Assembly: GCA_963576475.1 (NCBI GenBank)
Contig: OY754984.1
Span: forward strand, 15,083,722 to 15,147,721
DNA: 64,000 bases
Reading direction: 5' to 3'
Source of the DNA: Molanna angustata
Taxonomy: Eukaryota; Arthropoda; Insecta; Trichoptera; Molannidae
A model generated the notes under the pieces. It saw only the letters and a list, made by a program, of their open reading frames with translations, was not told the DNA's origin and did not search any database. The first letter of the stretch is position 1. Each line of letters starts with the position of its first letter. Positions 49,290-59,749 of the stretch are shown one piece after another. Both the position numbers and the translations under genes were made by a program.

Positions 49290-49900
49290 TCTTCTTCAAT
49301 GGCTCTACAGTCCATATCTCCCCTTGGCCTCCAACATATTGCTCCTACAAGCTCTCCTGTCACTTGCTGCGACTTTCCAGTTTGGCACACTCAGAAGGTG
49401 GGGCGCGTCTCTCACAATATCGTCTTCCCATCAGCCTCGGTCTCCCGACCCTTCTTTTGCCACCTGGGTGCCCCTCTAAGACTCTTTTTGGTACCCGCGA
49501 TGATGGCATTCTCTGAACATGCCCGGCCCATCTCAGCCTGCTTAGTTTTATATGTTCAGAAAGTTTGGGAGCTTTGTATATATTTTACAACTCATCGTTG
49601 GATCTAATCCTCCATGTTTGTCCATCATTCACGGGTCCCAGGATTTAACGCAGCACTCTTCTTTCAAATATGTCCAGCATCTCCGCAGACTTTGCTGTCA
49701 GTGTCCAAGCCTCGCACTCATATGATACAACAGTCCTGATGGCTGTTTTGTACATGGTTATTTTTGTCTTTTTGTGGACACTGCTAGACCTGAACACTCG
49801 TAATAGAGAGAAGAATGCTTTGTTACATGTCGCTTATTCGCCTTTTTATTTCTAGGGTATCTTCATTTTCTTTATTGATAGTTGAACCCAGGTATGCAAA
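49290..49900 (-). mobile_element. LINE ORF2 C-terminus, family D, degenerate
   Basis: Read on the minus strand from about 49,895 the frames give YLGSTINKENEDTLEIKRRI and RISDM, a VRGLDTDSKVCGDAG-like stretch, and LSRLRWAGHVQR-like and RGTQVAKEGSGDRG-like pieces. It is the usual order of an RTE-like tail, with many stops. Confidence 0.68.
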
Positions 49901-50469
49901 CACAAACACATTTTATTCGTAACTTAAAGCTTTCTATATTCTTATAAAAGCGATACTTTCCAAATAGCCATGCTTCAAACCATGATTTCAAACAGCAAAA
50001 CTTCAAACCAACTTCACTCTTCTGTCACACAAAAGCAAATGATTCAAATTTGACAACTAAAACGAATGTATAATAAATAACATAATTAATCCATCTACAT
50101 ATTATGTAGATGGGCGAAAAGACTGATGGAGTGGAGACTGAGAGGCGACAAAAGACTACAAGGGCTGCCACCTAAAAGATGGAAGGACGTCATCATAAGA
50201 TTCGTTGGACTGATTCAAAACAACAGAATTATAATTAATGATTCAAAGAAATACTTTTTACTCTAAACTACTATTATATAGTGGAGAGTTATGATTTCAT
50301 ATTTGTTAAGCATATTTTTTGGATATCAATTTTAACACAGGATGGATGAAGTGGAGGTCGTTATCTCCGTACCTACTATGTGAACGTAATAATAATAATA
50401 ATAATGAACACTTCCTTCCACCATGCGCAAGTGGCGAGTTTATTGCCGTATGGCGATTTCTTACAACTA
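49901..50469. other. Intergenic DNA with a LINE-tail scrap
   Basis: At 50,110-50,215 a frame reads RLMEWRLRGDKRLQGLPPKR, a remnant LINE box. The rest is unassigned. Confidence 0.45.
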
Positions 50470-51235
50470 ACCAGTAGAACGTAGAATGCCCATCAAAGTA
50501 AAAGGTCAGGTTTATAAAACTGTCATCAGACCAGCTCCCCGTGATGATTGGTCGGCACGACCCACTCGGCGGTACCCGAGTTGATGACGAGACAGGTGCA
50601 GCTGACGCTGCGCCTGGTGTGGAAATCGAAGAACTGAAAGTACTACGGGCGTGGCGAAGGCTCCCTGTGGCAGTCTGTTGTTCGTGGAGCTGCTGGGAGG
50701 GTAACCCCTGCTATGATTCACGGGCCTTCATGCACGAGTGTGGTTGGACTCTTAGTGGCAGTGGTATGAAATATGCATGGTGGTAGTTCTTGTTTCGTCC
50801 GACGAGCAGCCGCTCCGGGGATGAACAGAACACTTAGTTCTATAACGTTCCCTATGGAGTGGGGTAGGTGACTGCGACTTTTCCTCTTCTGTCATCAGAC
50901 CAGACATGACTTGTGCCGCCGAATGCTGGGCTCTCTCTGAAGCATACATACACACAGCTAAAATGAAAATGCTGAGATGGGCGAGGGGCGTGACCATGAC
51001 GGACAAATGTCCATATCCTAGAAAGGTTTGGCGTGGCTCCGATCACTGATAAGTTGCTCGAGAGTAGCTTGAGACATCCAAGTGCATGCATGCAGGCAGA
51101 CCGCTGACAGCGTGGCACTCCACCACAAGAAGAGAGTTGCGGGATGTAGACTTGGAGCCGCACAGAAGCGAAAGACTCGGAGGGCCGACCCCACATAATG
51201 GGAAAAAATGGCCAGGTGGAAGAAAAAGATTTTTC
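50470..51235 (+). mobile_element. LINE ORF2 C-terminus, family B, split by an insert
   Basis: Before the insert the frame reads MPIKVKGQVYKTVIRP, and after it continues as DMTCAAECWALSEAYIHTAK, MKMLRWARGVTMTDKC, then in another frame REWRDVDL-like and PGGRKR boxes to about 51,235. VYKTVIRP followed by a Trp-containing motif is typical of this LINE group. Removal of the insert with one copy of the 15-bp repeat restores the reading across the joint. Confidence 0.82.
50535..50888. mobile_element. 354-bp GC-rich insert with 15-bp target-site duplication
   Basis: CTGTCATCAGACCAG stands at 50,520-50,534 and again at 50,889-50,903. The 354 bp between are absent from the LINE reading frame. The insert is much richer in GC than its surroundings, has no A-rich tail and no terminal inverted repeats, and carries an 81-codon open frame (50,541-50,786) without a known motif. 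A 15-bp duplication suits a LINE or SINE insertion better than most DNA transposons. I do not recognise the element. Confidence 0.85.
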
Positions 51236-51332
51236 ACTGCAAAACCAATAAAGTTATGGGGCGTTAATAAAATGATTTATTTAATACATTTCATGGGAAT
51301 GTTTCACACAAATAATGAAAATAAAATAAATA

Positions 51333-51565
51333 TCGGCCTTCGTGGTTCAGTTGGTTAGGTATCTGACTGCTGATCCAATGGTCCCGGTTCGATGCCCGGT
51401 GGAGACACAGTTTTTAATTGTGTTTTCAGTCTGGATCTGTGAGACGATTAATATCGTAAGTCTCCTGAATGTGGTAACTTGTTATTGGGTGCATGTTAAA
51501 TAATTATTTGACATAGTACCTGTTAGTTGCCCGAGAAGCTACATTAAATAAATAAATAAATAAAT
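51333..51565 (+). mobile_element. tRNA-derived SINE 1, near-complete
   Basis: Starts TCGGCCTTCGTGGTTCAGTT, with A-box-like TGGTTCAGTTGG, B-box-like GGTTCGATGCC and CAGTCTGGATCTGTGAGACG, and ends GTTGCCCGAGAAG followed by (AATA)n. It is the plus-strand counterpart of the copy at 11,441-11,667. Confidence 0.9.
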
Positions 51566-52439
51566 CTTTATATGACGCTAATGACTTATCGGCATTTAAT
51601 ATATTTATGTTTTTGAAATTGTCGTAGGTACCTTACCAATGTTTTTGTACTTTTGTACTGGATTTTGTATATATAATAAATACATTTATCATTTTTTCAA
51701 CAGATATGATGAAGAGAGTGCATTCCTACTATGAGTTTTATTATGCTATAGTTGGTGGCAAACTTTTCGAGTCTGGCACGTGGGCGCGCAGAGCCAAAAT
51801 TTGTGTTTTTTTCTTGGTTTGTATATGTATGTATGCGCAAACCACTCCATTCCACGACTAAAAGGATCAAGAAGTTTGTCGGCATCGGTAATTGTGTGGC
51901 TTTATTACGTATGGGCCCGAATGTATAAATCAGTACCTACTCGATCATAATCTAATTTTAATCTTTCTCTTCATTTAATCATAAAAAAATATTAATATAA
52001 ACTGATTGTAGTGAGCTCAATATTGACTGGTCGGTCAGTATTGAGGTTACCTGATAGTTTTTGGTGCGGATGCGGATGCGGATGGTTAATTAGATAATAT
52101 ACCTACTCACTCTTCTTGACTTTTTCTTTGGAATGTTTTAAAGTACTTACTTATGTTTAAAAAAAATGCAATTGTTAAGTAAATTACTTAACTTAAATTA
52201 AATTATTTAAAAGAACCTTTAAAAGGTTTATAAGTTGATACATATAATATAGGTACCTACTGTAAATTTCTAATGAAAACTGTTGGTTCTGTAAATCAAT
52301 AAAATAAATATCAACCATTTGTATGGAATTGCCATTAACCGTAGTATAAATTAATATTATTATTCAATTAATTTTACCTCAAAGATTGCTTAAGTCTGAA
52401 GCTGATTAGCCCTGCCTGACTTGGAGTAATTAAAAAAAT
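51566..52439. other. Intergenic DNA with a LINE-type 3' end
   Basis: 51,612-51,690 matches 46,065-46,142 and is the 3' end of the same unnamed element. Nothing is recognised further on, apart from a (GGATGC)-like run at about 52,065-52,085. Confidence 0.4.
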
Positions 52440-52690
52440 GCTGTATAACAGGTTGTTTTTAATATTTTTTTAAGGGGAATTCATGCTGAAATTAAAAATT
52501 GTGTAACGGACATTCACTAGAGAAATATTAAAAATACTTATTGAATATATTTTTAGAAACACGCTGTTTTTAACATAATATTTGTTAAATTATGTTAAAA
52601 ACAGCGTGTTTCTAACATAATTTAACAAATATTATGTTATTGTGTAATTTCAAATTGGGGTGTTTATGTTTATAATATATGACTTAAATA
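52440..52690. repeat. Dispersed repeat with a double hairpin
   Basis: The block at 52,480-52,560 relates to 40,180-40,290. AAACACGCTGTTTTTAACAT near 52,557 pairs with its reverse complement near 52,596-52,616, and a second AT-rich inverted word (TAACATAATTTAACAAATAT) overlaps it. Confidence 0.75.
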
Positions 52691-52699
52691 ACTTTGATT

Positions 52700-52865
52700 T
52701 TTTCCTACTCTGCTTAATTTTAATAAGGTAGGTATTAATGTATACCTACATATAATTGATGCTAAGCGTAACTGTGTTTTATATCTTGTGTACCTATCAC
52801 CTGTATTTGTCCAGTCATTGTCTGTGTGCTTTGGATAGAGTGAAATAAAGTCAAATGTAAGTACA
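52700..52865 (+). repeat. Dispersed repeat H, partner at 16,118-16,400
   Basis: CTACTCTGCTTAATTTTAAT, ATATAATTGATG, CTGTATTTGTCCAGTCATTG and a final AATAAAGT appear in the same order as in the partner, without the partner's G-rich insert. Confidence 0.75.
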
Positions 52866-52898
52866 ATAAAATAAAATGTAATAAATACATAATACCCC

Positions 52899-53054
52899 CT
52901 ATTCAGTAACTATTGTAACTAAAATAGGAACGTTCTAAAATTGTGGATTTTAGATTTATGGTCTTATTTCAACGTTATAAAATATCAACTTGGACTAAAT
53001 GGAATAGGAACGTACATATACTGGCCGGAACGTTCTTAAAAAGTTACTGAATTA
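52899..53054. mobile_element. 156-bp MITE
   Basis: Ends CTATTCAGTAACT and AGTTACTGAATTAG are complementary over about 13 bp. AGGAACGT and GGAACGTTC words occur just inside both ends. Non-coding. Confidence 0.7.
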
Positions 53055-54230
53055 GACGTATTATGAATAATTATGAAAATTATGAAATTTTCTTCATTGT
53101 TTTCATCATTTTTTATGTATATTAATTTAATATATGCATTTTTTTTATTTTATTAAATAAATAAATAAATAAATAAAATAAGTTCGAACGATATCATATT
53201 GATATCACACGTGTAAAATGTATCAACCAGGAGTTAATATTTTTTTCATAATCATCTATTCATTTTTTCCCTATGATTTCTTCTGTCGAAACTTTCAAAA
53301 TGCTCTCGCGTACTGGAAAATTATACAACAAAATATATAAAACAGCTCAAATTACATGTTCGATCTATTTCAAATTGATATCATGTGTGCAAAGTGCATT
53401 GACTTGGAGCTGAAATAGTGTCAAAAATTAAATGCTCTCATGTTTATGGAAAATTTCAATTTTGTTTTGAACGTGCATAGTAAAAATGGGCTTCATTAAA
53501 ACGTATCAGGGGTTGTCAACAAAAAGAAATACACTTAGGTACACGTAGGGTCTTACTTATCAATTATTTTCGGTCTGACTACAATCCGACGCATAGCCAG
53601 TTTCGGCATTTAAGTTAAGCCGCAAATACTTAACAGTAATAAGATCGTTACTGTTTAGTGGAGCGTTAAGTGTTGGCCACAACCCACTCTTTTTTATATA
53701 AAATTGGTTTTGAATGTAGGTACTTTTTAGGCACGTATATAATGCATTAAGGACGGCCCGAGGCCTTTCGACGAAGGTCACCGTAATGATGATGATCTAT
53801 GCGATCCATCCAATGATCCATAGTTGTGTCATTGAAGATTTCGTCTTTACCGAGTGGATCGCAATTTTGCGATTTGTAAGCACCACGGATTGGCATAAAT
53901 TTTATGCTATATATTTCTATTTATCATAAGTGGGAGCAAAGCGATGATCCATGGATCACTGACCTCGGGGTTTTTTCAAGAATAGACCCAAAACCCACCA
54001 ATGGGGAGTGCCCGTGTAAATCCTCCAAAACATAAATAATATTTATTTAAATAAAATTTTTGACCCATAGATCTTTATGGAATTCCATTTCAAAAATATA
54101 AAAAAAATCTTTTGACTACAATCAGCACGAAATCGGTTTAGTCGCATAAATAGTGGAATAATTTAAAAAGATTTTTTATTTTTAATATTTAAAAAAAATA
54201 TATAAAATATTTATTTTCAGTTTTAACGCA
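53055..54230. other. Intergenic DNA
   Basis: A two-copy degenerate repeat shares TTGATATCA and GT-CAAAGTG-AT near 53,195-53,225 and 53,375-53,402. Around 53,640-53,790 a fragment with GGCCACAACCCACTCTTTTT resembles the units at 61,830-62,560. No gene. Confidence 0.4.
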
Positions 54231-54234
54231 CAAT

Positions 54235-54595
54235 AAGAGCATTGCACAATAAGGTGGTAGCCAGCGATAGAGCAATACGGAGAAGATTTTTAGAGGCAGC
54301 TAGGACCCATTAAGGGTTGTGACGCTGAGGATGATGATGATGATGATAAGAGCATTTACAAAAATAAAAAAAAAACAATACACTATATATTTAGTTATCA
54401 TCATCATCATTTCCTGCCCCTCTATCCCAGTTCATCCGGGGTCGGGCCTCCTAGTCATCAGTCGCCATGACCTGCGACTCTGGGTCGTCTCCTGTGGGAC
54501 ACCTTGTGCCGCCAGCTCCCTCTCGATACTAGTCCACCATGGCGCCGGCGCCGGCGGTCTGCCTCTTCCTCGTGGTTTTGAATATACTTTATATG
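54235..54595. repeat. LINE-tail scraps and dispersed repeat G
   Basis: 54,235-54,350 (+) reads VVASDRAIRRRFLEAA, then (GAT)n, a small LINE 3' end. 54,395-54,595 (-) is repeat G, with the partner at 13,960-14,085. Confidence 0.55.
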
Positions 54596-54639
54596 TAGTA
54601 TAGATTACCAAATAAAATACACAAATAAAAAATCATAAA

Positions 54640-54845
54640 TTACATACATATCATCACGCCGTGTCCTTCACGGGGTAATCAGAGAGAACCGAACGCCACA
54701 TTTATATCATGATACAAATTCATCGCCTCGTCAACATTCATACATCGTCTTATACATGTTGTTCACGCTTCTAACATTTCCGTCTTTCAAAATAACAATC
54801 ACATGGACGTGCCATCCCTTGGGCGACCCCGAGCCCTCATTCCAC
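54640..54845 (-). mobile_element. LINE tail, family A
   Basis: The minus strand matches the last 200 bp of the family A copy at 42,120-42,830: CACGCCGTGTCCTTCACGG, CATCGCCTCGTCAACATTCA and CGACCCCGAGCCCTCAT (all plus strand). Ends at a TACATACATA run. Confidence 0.82.
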
Positions 54846-54984
54846 TGTAAATATTTATTTACATACTTTAAAAAATATTATTCAATAATATCTCACAAAT
54901 AATCAGTAGCATCATATGGATGCTTCCACTTCACTAACACGAAGGCGTGTGTTGGAAGTTAGAGTGTACTTCTTTTGTTACTTG

Positions 54985-55180
54985 AGTATATCGAATTTTT
55001 TTTAATTGCATATACGCAAAAATTGGATTTTTTTTCCCTTTCGGGAGTCAAATGATATTTTTATAAACAAACTTTTTCTTGTTCCTGGTTCTTCTACAAT
55101 ATCCCAACTTGGTTTCTATTGAGATGTTAAATAAAAAATAATAAAAAAAAGTTTGTCAATAAAAATATTACTCGAGTATG
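54985..55180 (-). repeat. Dispersed repeat family F, short copy
   Basis: TTGTTCCTGGTTCTTCTACA and TTTCTATTGAGATGTTAA are the F blocks in minus orientation. The outer parts ATATTTTTATAAACAAACTT and AAGTTTGTCAATAAAAATAT are complementary, so both ends are visible in this copy. Confidence 0.75.
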
Positions 55181-56114
55181 TTAACGCTTTTTATATTACA
55201 CTCGGGGAAACGTACAATATTTTTTTTTCAAAGAAAATATATTTTGTATACAGCATTTGTTCGCCTACTTAATTAAGAACAGCATGATTTGTTCCCCCAC
55301 ATAAATAAATAAACATCCATCCGATCCGTCCTTGGTCGCGAACAGACATCACATCACAAATACACGTTGTATAAAAATTAGGTTATAATATTGTTTATAC
55401 ATTTTGTTGTCGGTTTGAAGCTTGAGGCTTGCAAAACGGAATATGAAATGTAAATTTCTAAAACTATTATTACTAACTTGATCGATTCATCTCTTTATTC
55501 TGCAGGAAAAAAATATTTAAGTATGATGTTAGACAACATGACCCCGGTAGTAAAGGTCAGTTGGTTCTTGGTTCATTTTTAATGACTAAAAAGACATGTA
55601 ACATTGTTATGTTTTGACGTTGAATCTGTATTTCATATATTGCGTGTCTGCACACGCAATATATGAAATACCCATATTTTTACTAACAATACTTACTTGT
55701 CCTACACGTGGGTTGTAACCAACGCTTAACTCTCCACTGCAAAGTTAGTATATACTTTCTACATAGATTTTATTTCTTTAAATATTTTTAGATGTTGCTT
55801 TTTTTGTTTTTTATAATAATTTTGTTCTGATCTGTTATCTCAATATTTTATTTTGTTTGTAAAATAATGTCAAATTTTATTTTATTACCATTGTTAGACA
55901 GTAAGTTTTATCATGCCGTAGAAAACCACTGATTTGATTACCTTATTAAATTTGGTCAGTGGGATCTTGTATATATTCATGTTGTACCTAATCATAAAAA
56001 ATGTTCGAAATAAAAAAAAATACTTTTTTCTTGTTGAAAGATATGTAGGTTGTACCTACATACATTTTCAAGAATATGAGAGAATTTTAGTTTTGACGTT
56101 TGAAATCAGTATGT
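55181..56114. other. Intergenic DNA with one clean hairpin
   Basis: TATTTCATATATTGCGTGT at 55,629 pairs perfectly with ACACGCAATATATGAAATA around a CTGC loop. No gene recognised. Confidence 0.5.
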
Positions 56115-56704
56115 CGATGGCTAACCGGACGTTATGTCCTATTCTGATTCGTTTAAATTTATCCGTCTGAATTTTAGTATATGAGAAATGTCAAAAAGTT
56201 GACTGCATTTATACGGGACTCATTACGTCACACCGCGCGGATAAAATCCTTTAATCCAAGGTCGCCCGCTGATTTAGACGTTTTCGTACTCTGAAACGAA
56301 TCAGCCCCCCTAAACAACGTGTCATTTAACTCAAGAAAGAAACAAGAAAAGATAACTCAATGTATGGAAGTGACAGTTGTCACGTGAGTTATCTTTTCTT
56401 CCATACATTGAGTTATATTTTCTTGTTTCTTTTCTTGAGCTAAATGACACGTAGTCTGACAGAATAGGACATAGTATATTGGATGTCCATTATTGATAGT
56501 TTTGAGAAAACTCAACATGAATGCTCACAATGCTGGTACGTTTGATCTTAATATTTATTTTTAAATTGACTTTATCTTTAGCTGTATTGCATATGGACAT
56601 ACTTTATTTTCACAGATTAAAGATAAAGTCGAGCTCTACAAAATGTATATCATAACTCAATTTCACCAAAAAGTGGACATACAATATGTCTGGTTAGCCA
56701 TCGA
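56115..56704. mobile_element. 590-bp non-autonomous TIR element
   Basis: CGATGGCTAACCGGACGT at 56,115 is mirrored by ACATATTGTATGT-like and TGGTTAGCCATCG at 56,692-56,703. GTCCTATTCTGA near 56,135 and TCTGACAGAATAGGACATA near 56,455 form a second inverted pair. A foldback element lies inside at 56,317-56,452. No protein. Confidence 0.65.
56317..56452. mobile_element. 136-bp foldback element
   Basis: ACGTGTCATTTAACTCAAGA on the left and TCTTGAG-TAAATGACACGT on the right are complementary over about 50 bp with a few mismatches. The centre contains a second copy of the GATAACTCA-ATGTATGGAA word. A single arm-like piece lies near 57,133-57,180. Confidence 0.85.
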
Positions 56705-56739
56705 TGTAATAAGTTATTTAGAGAATCAACAGATATCTC

Positions 56740-57115
56740 TCTTCCTTAGCTTTTATCCCATATGGTGGTGGAGTCAGTTCTCTTGACTGCGCTCCTCAAC
56801 TTCGTCATATCCCGAGCATTGTCCTCAGAGACAGTACCTGTCCGTATATCCTCCGTCACCAAGCCCTTCCTTCGTATATTGGGACGCCCTTTGGGTCTTT
56901 TGTTTTGCCAAACACTCGATAGACCATCGAGTGTTGCGTAATGTATTCTGAAGGTTTTTTTCGGATATGTCTGAACCACCTGAACATCCAACTTTTATCG
57001 GAGACATCGGGTACGCTCAGACTGCCTTTCGCATATTCATTACGGATTTTATAGCACATCCACATAAGAATCTTCATCACAACTGTTTGCACTGACTGAA
57101 CTTGCGTCCGTGTGA
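56740..57115 (-). mobile_element. LINE ORF2 C-terminus, family B, degenerate
   Basis: The minus strand reads VVMKILMWMCYKIRNEYAKG, SLSVPDVSDKSWMFRWFRHI, and in another frame a GRPNIRRKGLVTEDI tail. These are degraded forms of the family B boxes (MKMLRW...RNE...GS). Frameshifts prevent a single frame. Confidence 0.75.
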
Positions 57116-57980
57116 CAGCCCAGCGGGCCTAATCAACGTGTCATTTAGCGGCGGAAAAGAAAAAGAAAAGATAAGTCAATATATTGATGTACGGGGGGCA
57201 GGTCTCGCTATCATAATATACAATCTACAGATAACGAGTCTATTGTCTTTCGGTAATCTCTTCCAATCAACAAAAGTGGTAGTCGTGCAGACCGCCGCCT
57301 CAAACGGTCTGTCCGGATTTTGAAAACGACCGCCAGTTTAGTGGCCCTGTTCGTTTGAAGTATTAGGAATTACTTATAATTATAACTGTTTGAGATGAAC
57401 TTATAGGAAATACATAGGTATACAATTGTATACTACCGTTTAAGAACAATTGAATAATTACTTACCATTTAGTACAATTAATAAGTATCTACATACATGT
57501 TACGTTCAAAGTTACGGTTGACGATCATAAAATGTCGAGCATTATACTTTATTGTATTTGATATACAGATTACTGTGAATAATGTAGAAAAATATTAATT
57601 TGTTGACAATATGTATGAGTCGCGTCATTCTGCCTTCCAGAAACCTCACAAAAGATTAACACTTCTTAGAAAAGTTGCATTTTAAATTAGTTTCAGATAT
57701 TTAATCACTGTCAAAGTTCATAATATGTTCATGGAATTGATGGCGTTGCATTTATCGTATTATTTCAAATCGTTTTTTTTTTTTATTATGTAGGTACCTA
57801 CAGTAAAATTGTTTTCCTTCTGTTGGTTGTATTCTTTGTTTCGTCATTATTTTTTTATTGGCATTTAATTGTTACCCACTGGCGGTATAATTTTCATGCA
57901 ATGATGAGCCGTATCGAACTGGCTAGAATACAAAACATCATTAATGAAATGGCCATTTGGACTCACATACATTTTTCTTT
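57116..57980. other. Region upstream of MBD4
   Basis: Contains a foldback-like arm near 57,133-57,180 and otherwise AT-rich DNA. An open frame runs in the MBD4 frame from 57,823 to 58,008, but it is hydrophobic and not like the MBD4 family, so I read it as intron or leader. No TATA box or initiator can be argued for. Confidence 0.4.
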
Positions 57981-57987
57981 GTTTCAG
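57974..57987 (+). promoter_or_regulatory. Candidate splice acceptor before MBD4
   Basis: TTTTTCTTTGTTTCAG ends at 57,987: a T-rich tract followed by CAG, 21 bases before the chosen ATG. It suggests an upstream exon outside the recognisable sequence. Without transcripts it is only a candidate. Confidence 0.5.
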
Positions 57988-58008
57988 CTGTACGCCAGAT
58001 TATCGTCA

Positions 58009-59247
58009 ATGGCCGAAGGAACAAGCGCGAAGACAATGAGCCCATATTTTTGCCCGAACCAAAAATGTTGTTCCGACGAAGATGAGGTCAGAGATATTCC
58101 CGGAGAAGATTCAAAAGCGACACATAAAACGAACGCTGATCCTATTCATATTTTGAAATGCGAGAACAATATGTTATTTGATGGTTTATTAAATGATGAC
58201 GACAATGTTTTAGATACAATCGCAAACAAAACAGCGGCTGAGGAACCTTGTGGAACGACAGTCCTTCGTTGTGATAATGAACGAACGCAGAATGTTAATG
58301 AAGTTCAAATTGCCGTCGAAAGTGCAAGTGTTAACAACACACAATATGAATCCTGCTTCTTAAATGATCGTGATTCTACAATTGGAAGAATAGAATGTAA
58401 AAGTGAAAATAGCGCCAGGTATACAACAACCGACGATAAAAGTGATACTATAAAATGTGTTTGTAGTAAATATTTCAAGGGTGAGTCAAATTTATTCATA
58501 ATTGAACAAGAATATATAAAACACGAAAATCAAGTTCTTGTAGACGAACAAAATTCAGACAAAAAAGTCGACATGTATGAATCGAAAGTTAATTTCGAAG
58601 AAATTGATAATATTGGTTGTTTGTCGCCAGAGTTGTCAGACGGTTCTCGGAACTCAAAAATATCCGAAGAGGATTTCGAAACGGAATTGGGTCTCGCACA
58701 GTCGAGTCGTGAATCTTGTCGGGTAGTTGTAGAACCTTTCTTCAATATTTCCCCCAGACCTATGCCCGAATCGCCACATCGAATCGTAGAAGAGGAATTT
58801 AAAGCGAACCCCTGGGTCATGTTGGTCGCCACGATATTTTTGACCAAGACGACCGCCCTTGTGGCAAAGCCTGTGATGAAACAGTTCTTTGTCGATCACC
58901 CCACGCCTCTTTCTGTGGTTTCGTCGAGCCCGTCCGATCTGGAGGTTTATTTTGATACACTGGGAATGCGGAAAAGGGCCGGTATGATATGGAGGATGTC
59001 CTATCAGTTCATATCTGGCAAGTGGAGGAGAGCGAGTGACTTGTGTGGTATAGGAAAATACGGGGAAGACGCGTTTAGATTGTTTTGTTTGGGCCACACG
59101 GATATAGAACCAAACGATAGATATCTGAGATTATATTTGGACTGGTTAAAAATGCATACAGAATATACAGAAGATTGTAGCATTTCCGACAGTGAAATTG
59201 TTATAATTGATCCAGTGAACAAATACTATTCCATATCTTTAAGATAG
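58009..59247 (+). CDS. MBD4: MBD4-like thymine/uracil DNA glycosylase (no MBD)
   Basis: 412 residues from the ATG at 58,009. MBD4 removes T or U from G mismatches that arise by deamination of methylcytosine or cytosine, in the nucleus, as the first step of base-excision repair. Residues 1-240 are acidic, Ser/Asn-rich and apparently disordered. The catalytic HhH-GPD domain covers about 250-395: NPWVMLVATIFLTKT at 267-281, then the helix-hairpin-helix LCGIGKYGEDAFRLFC at 345-360, and EPNDRYLRLYLDWL at 367-380, in which Asp370 sits where the family has its catalytic Asp. Vertebrate MBD4 also has an N-terminal methyl-CpG-binding domain; none is seen here, as I expect for insects. The start is chosen because upstream in-frame residues look unlike the family and a CAG acceptor-like site lies 21 bases before it. 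No stop or frameshift breaks the frame. Upstream exons could add residues. Confidence 0.9.
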   Translation: MAEGTSAKTMSPYFCPNQKCCSDEDEVRDIPGEDSKATHKTNADPIHILKCENNMLFDGLLNDDDNVLDTIANKTAAEEPCGTTVLRCDNERTQNVNEVQIAVESASVNNTQYESCFLNDRDSTIGRIECKSENSARYTTTDDKSDTIKCVCSKYFKGESNLFIIEQEYIKHENQVLVDEQNSDKKVDMYESKVNFEEIDNIGCLSPELSDGSRNSKISEEDFETELGLAQSSRESCRVVVEPFFNISPRPMPESPHRIVEEEFKANPWVMLVATIFLTKTTALVAKPVMKQFFVDHPTPLSVVSSSPSDLEVYFDTLGMRKRAGMIWRMSYQFISGKWRRASDLCGIGKYGEDAFRLFCLGHTDIEPNDRYLRLYLDWLKMHTEYTEDCSISDSEIVIIDPVNKYYSISLR

Positions 59248-59749
59248 CACCTTTGTTAAATATTATTGTAAATTGGTCTGTATATTTAAAGTTTTTTTTT
59301 TAAATATCTATTTATTATTGTATTGTTGTGAAAAGTTTTATTATGAAGTTTAATATATTGTTGCCATATTTTGTGGTTATTGTTTGTCCTTTATTTTAAT
59401 AACTGCCAATAGAAGTTGTTTTTTTTATTATTTTATACCTAATACGTACTATTTAATTATGTTAGATAATTAAGATTTCCGACCGAAAGTAGTCTAGGGA
59501 ATTCCATTTTAATTTTATATGAATATTAAAATAATTATTTATGGACGTGTCTTATGTTAACATATTTTTAATCAACAATAACAAACTTAATATGGTATGT
59601 ATTGTACGAAACTCATTATTTTACATAAATTACTGAGTTTGTACAAAAGTATGTATGTACCTATCTACATATTTGTTAATTAACTGTCAGAGAAATATAA
59701 ATATTTTTATTAAGTATACTAAAGTCGTCTTTTCCTCATTCTTCACATT
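59248..59749. other. MBD4 3' flank
   Basis: AT-rich. An ATTAAA at 59,525-59,530 is a possible polyadenylation signal about 280 bp past the stop. A canonical AATAAA was not found closer. Confidence 0.4.

Noticed and set aside
58305..59222. Minus-strand open frames opposite the MBD4 gene
   Set aside because: They are antisense shadows of the MBD4 coding region and have no known motif.
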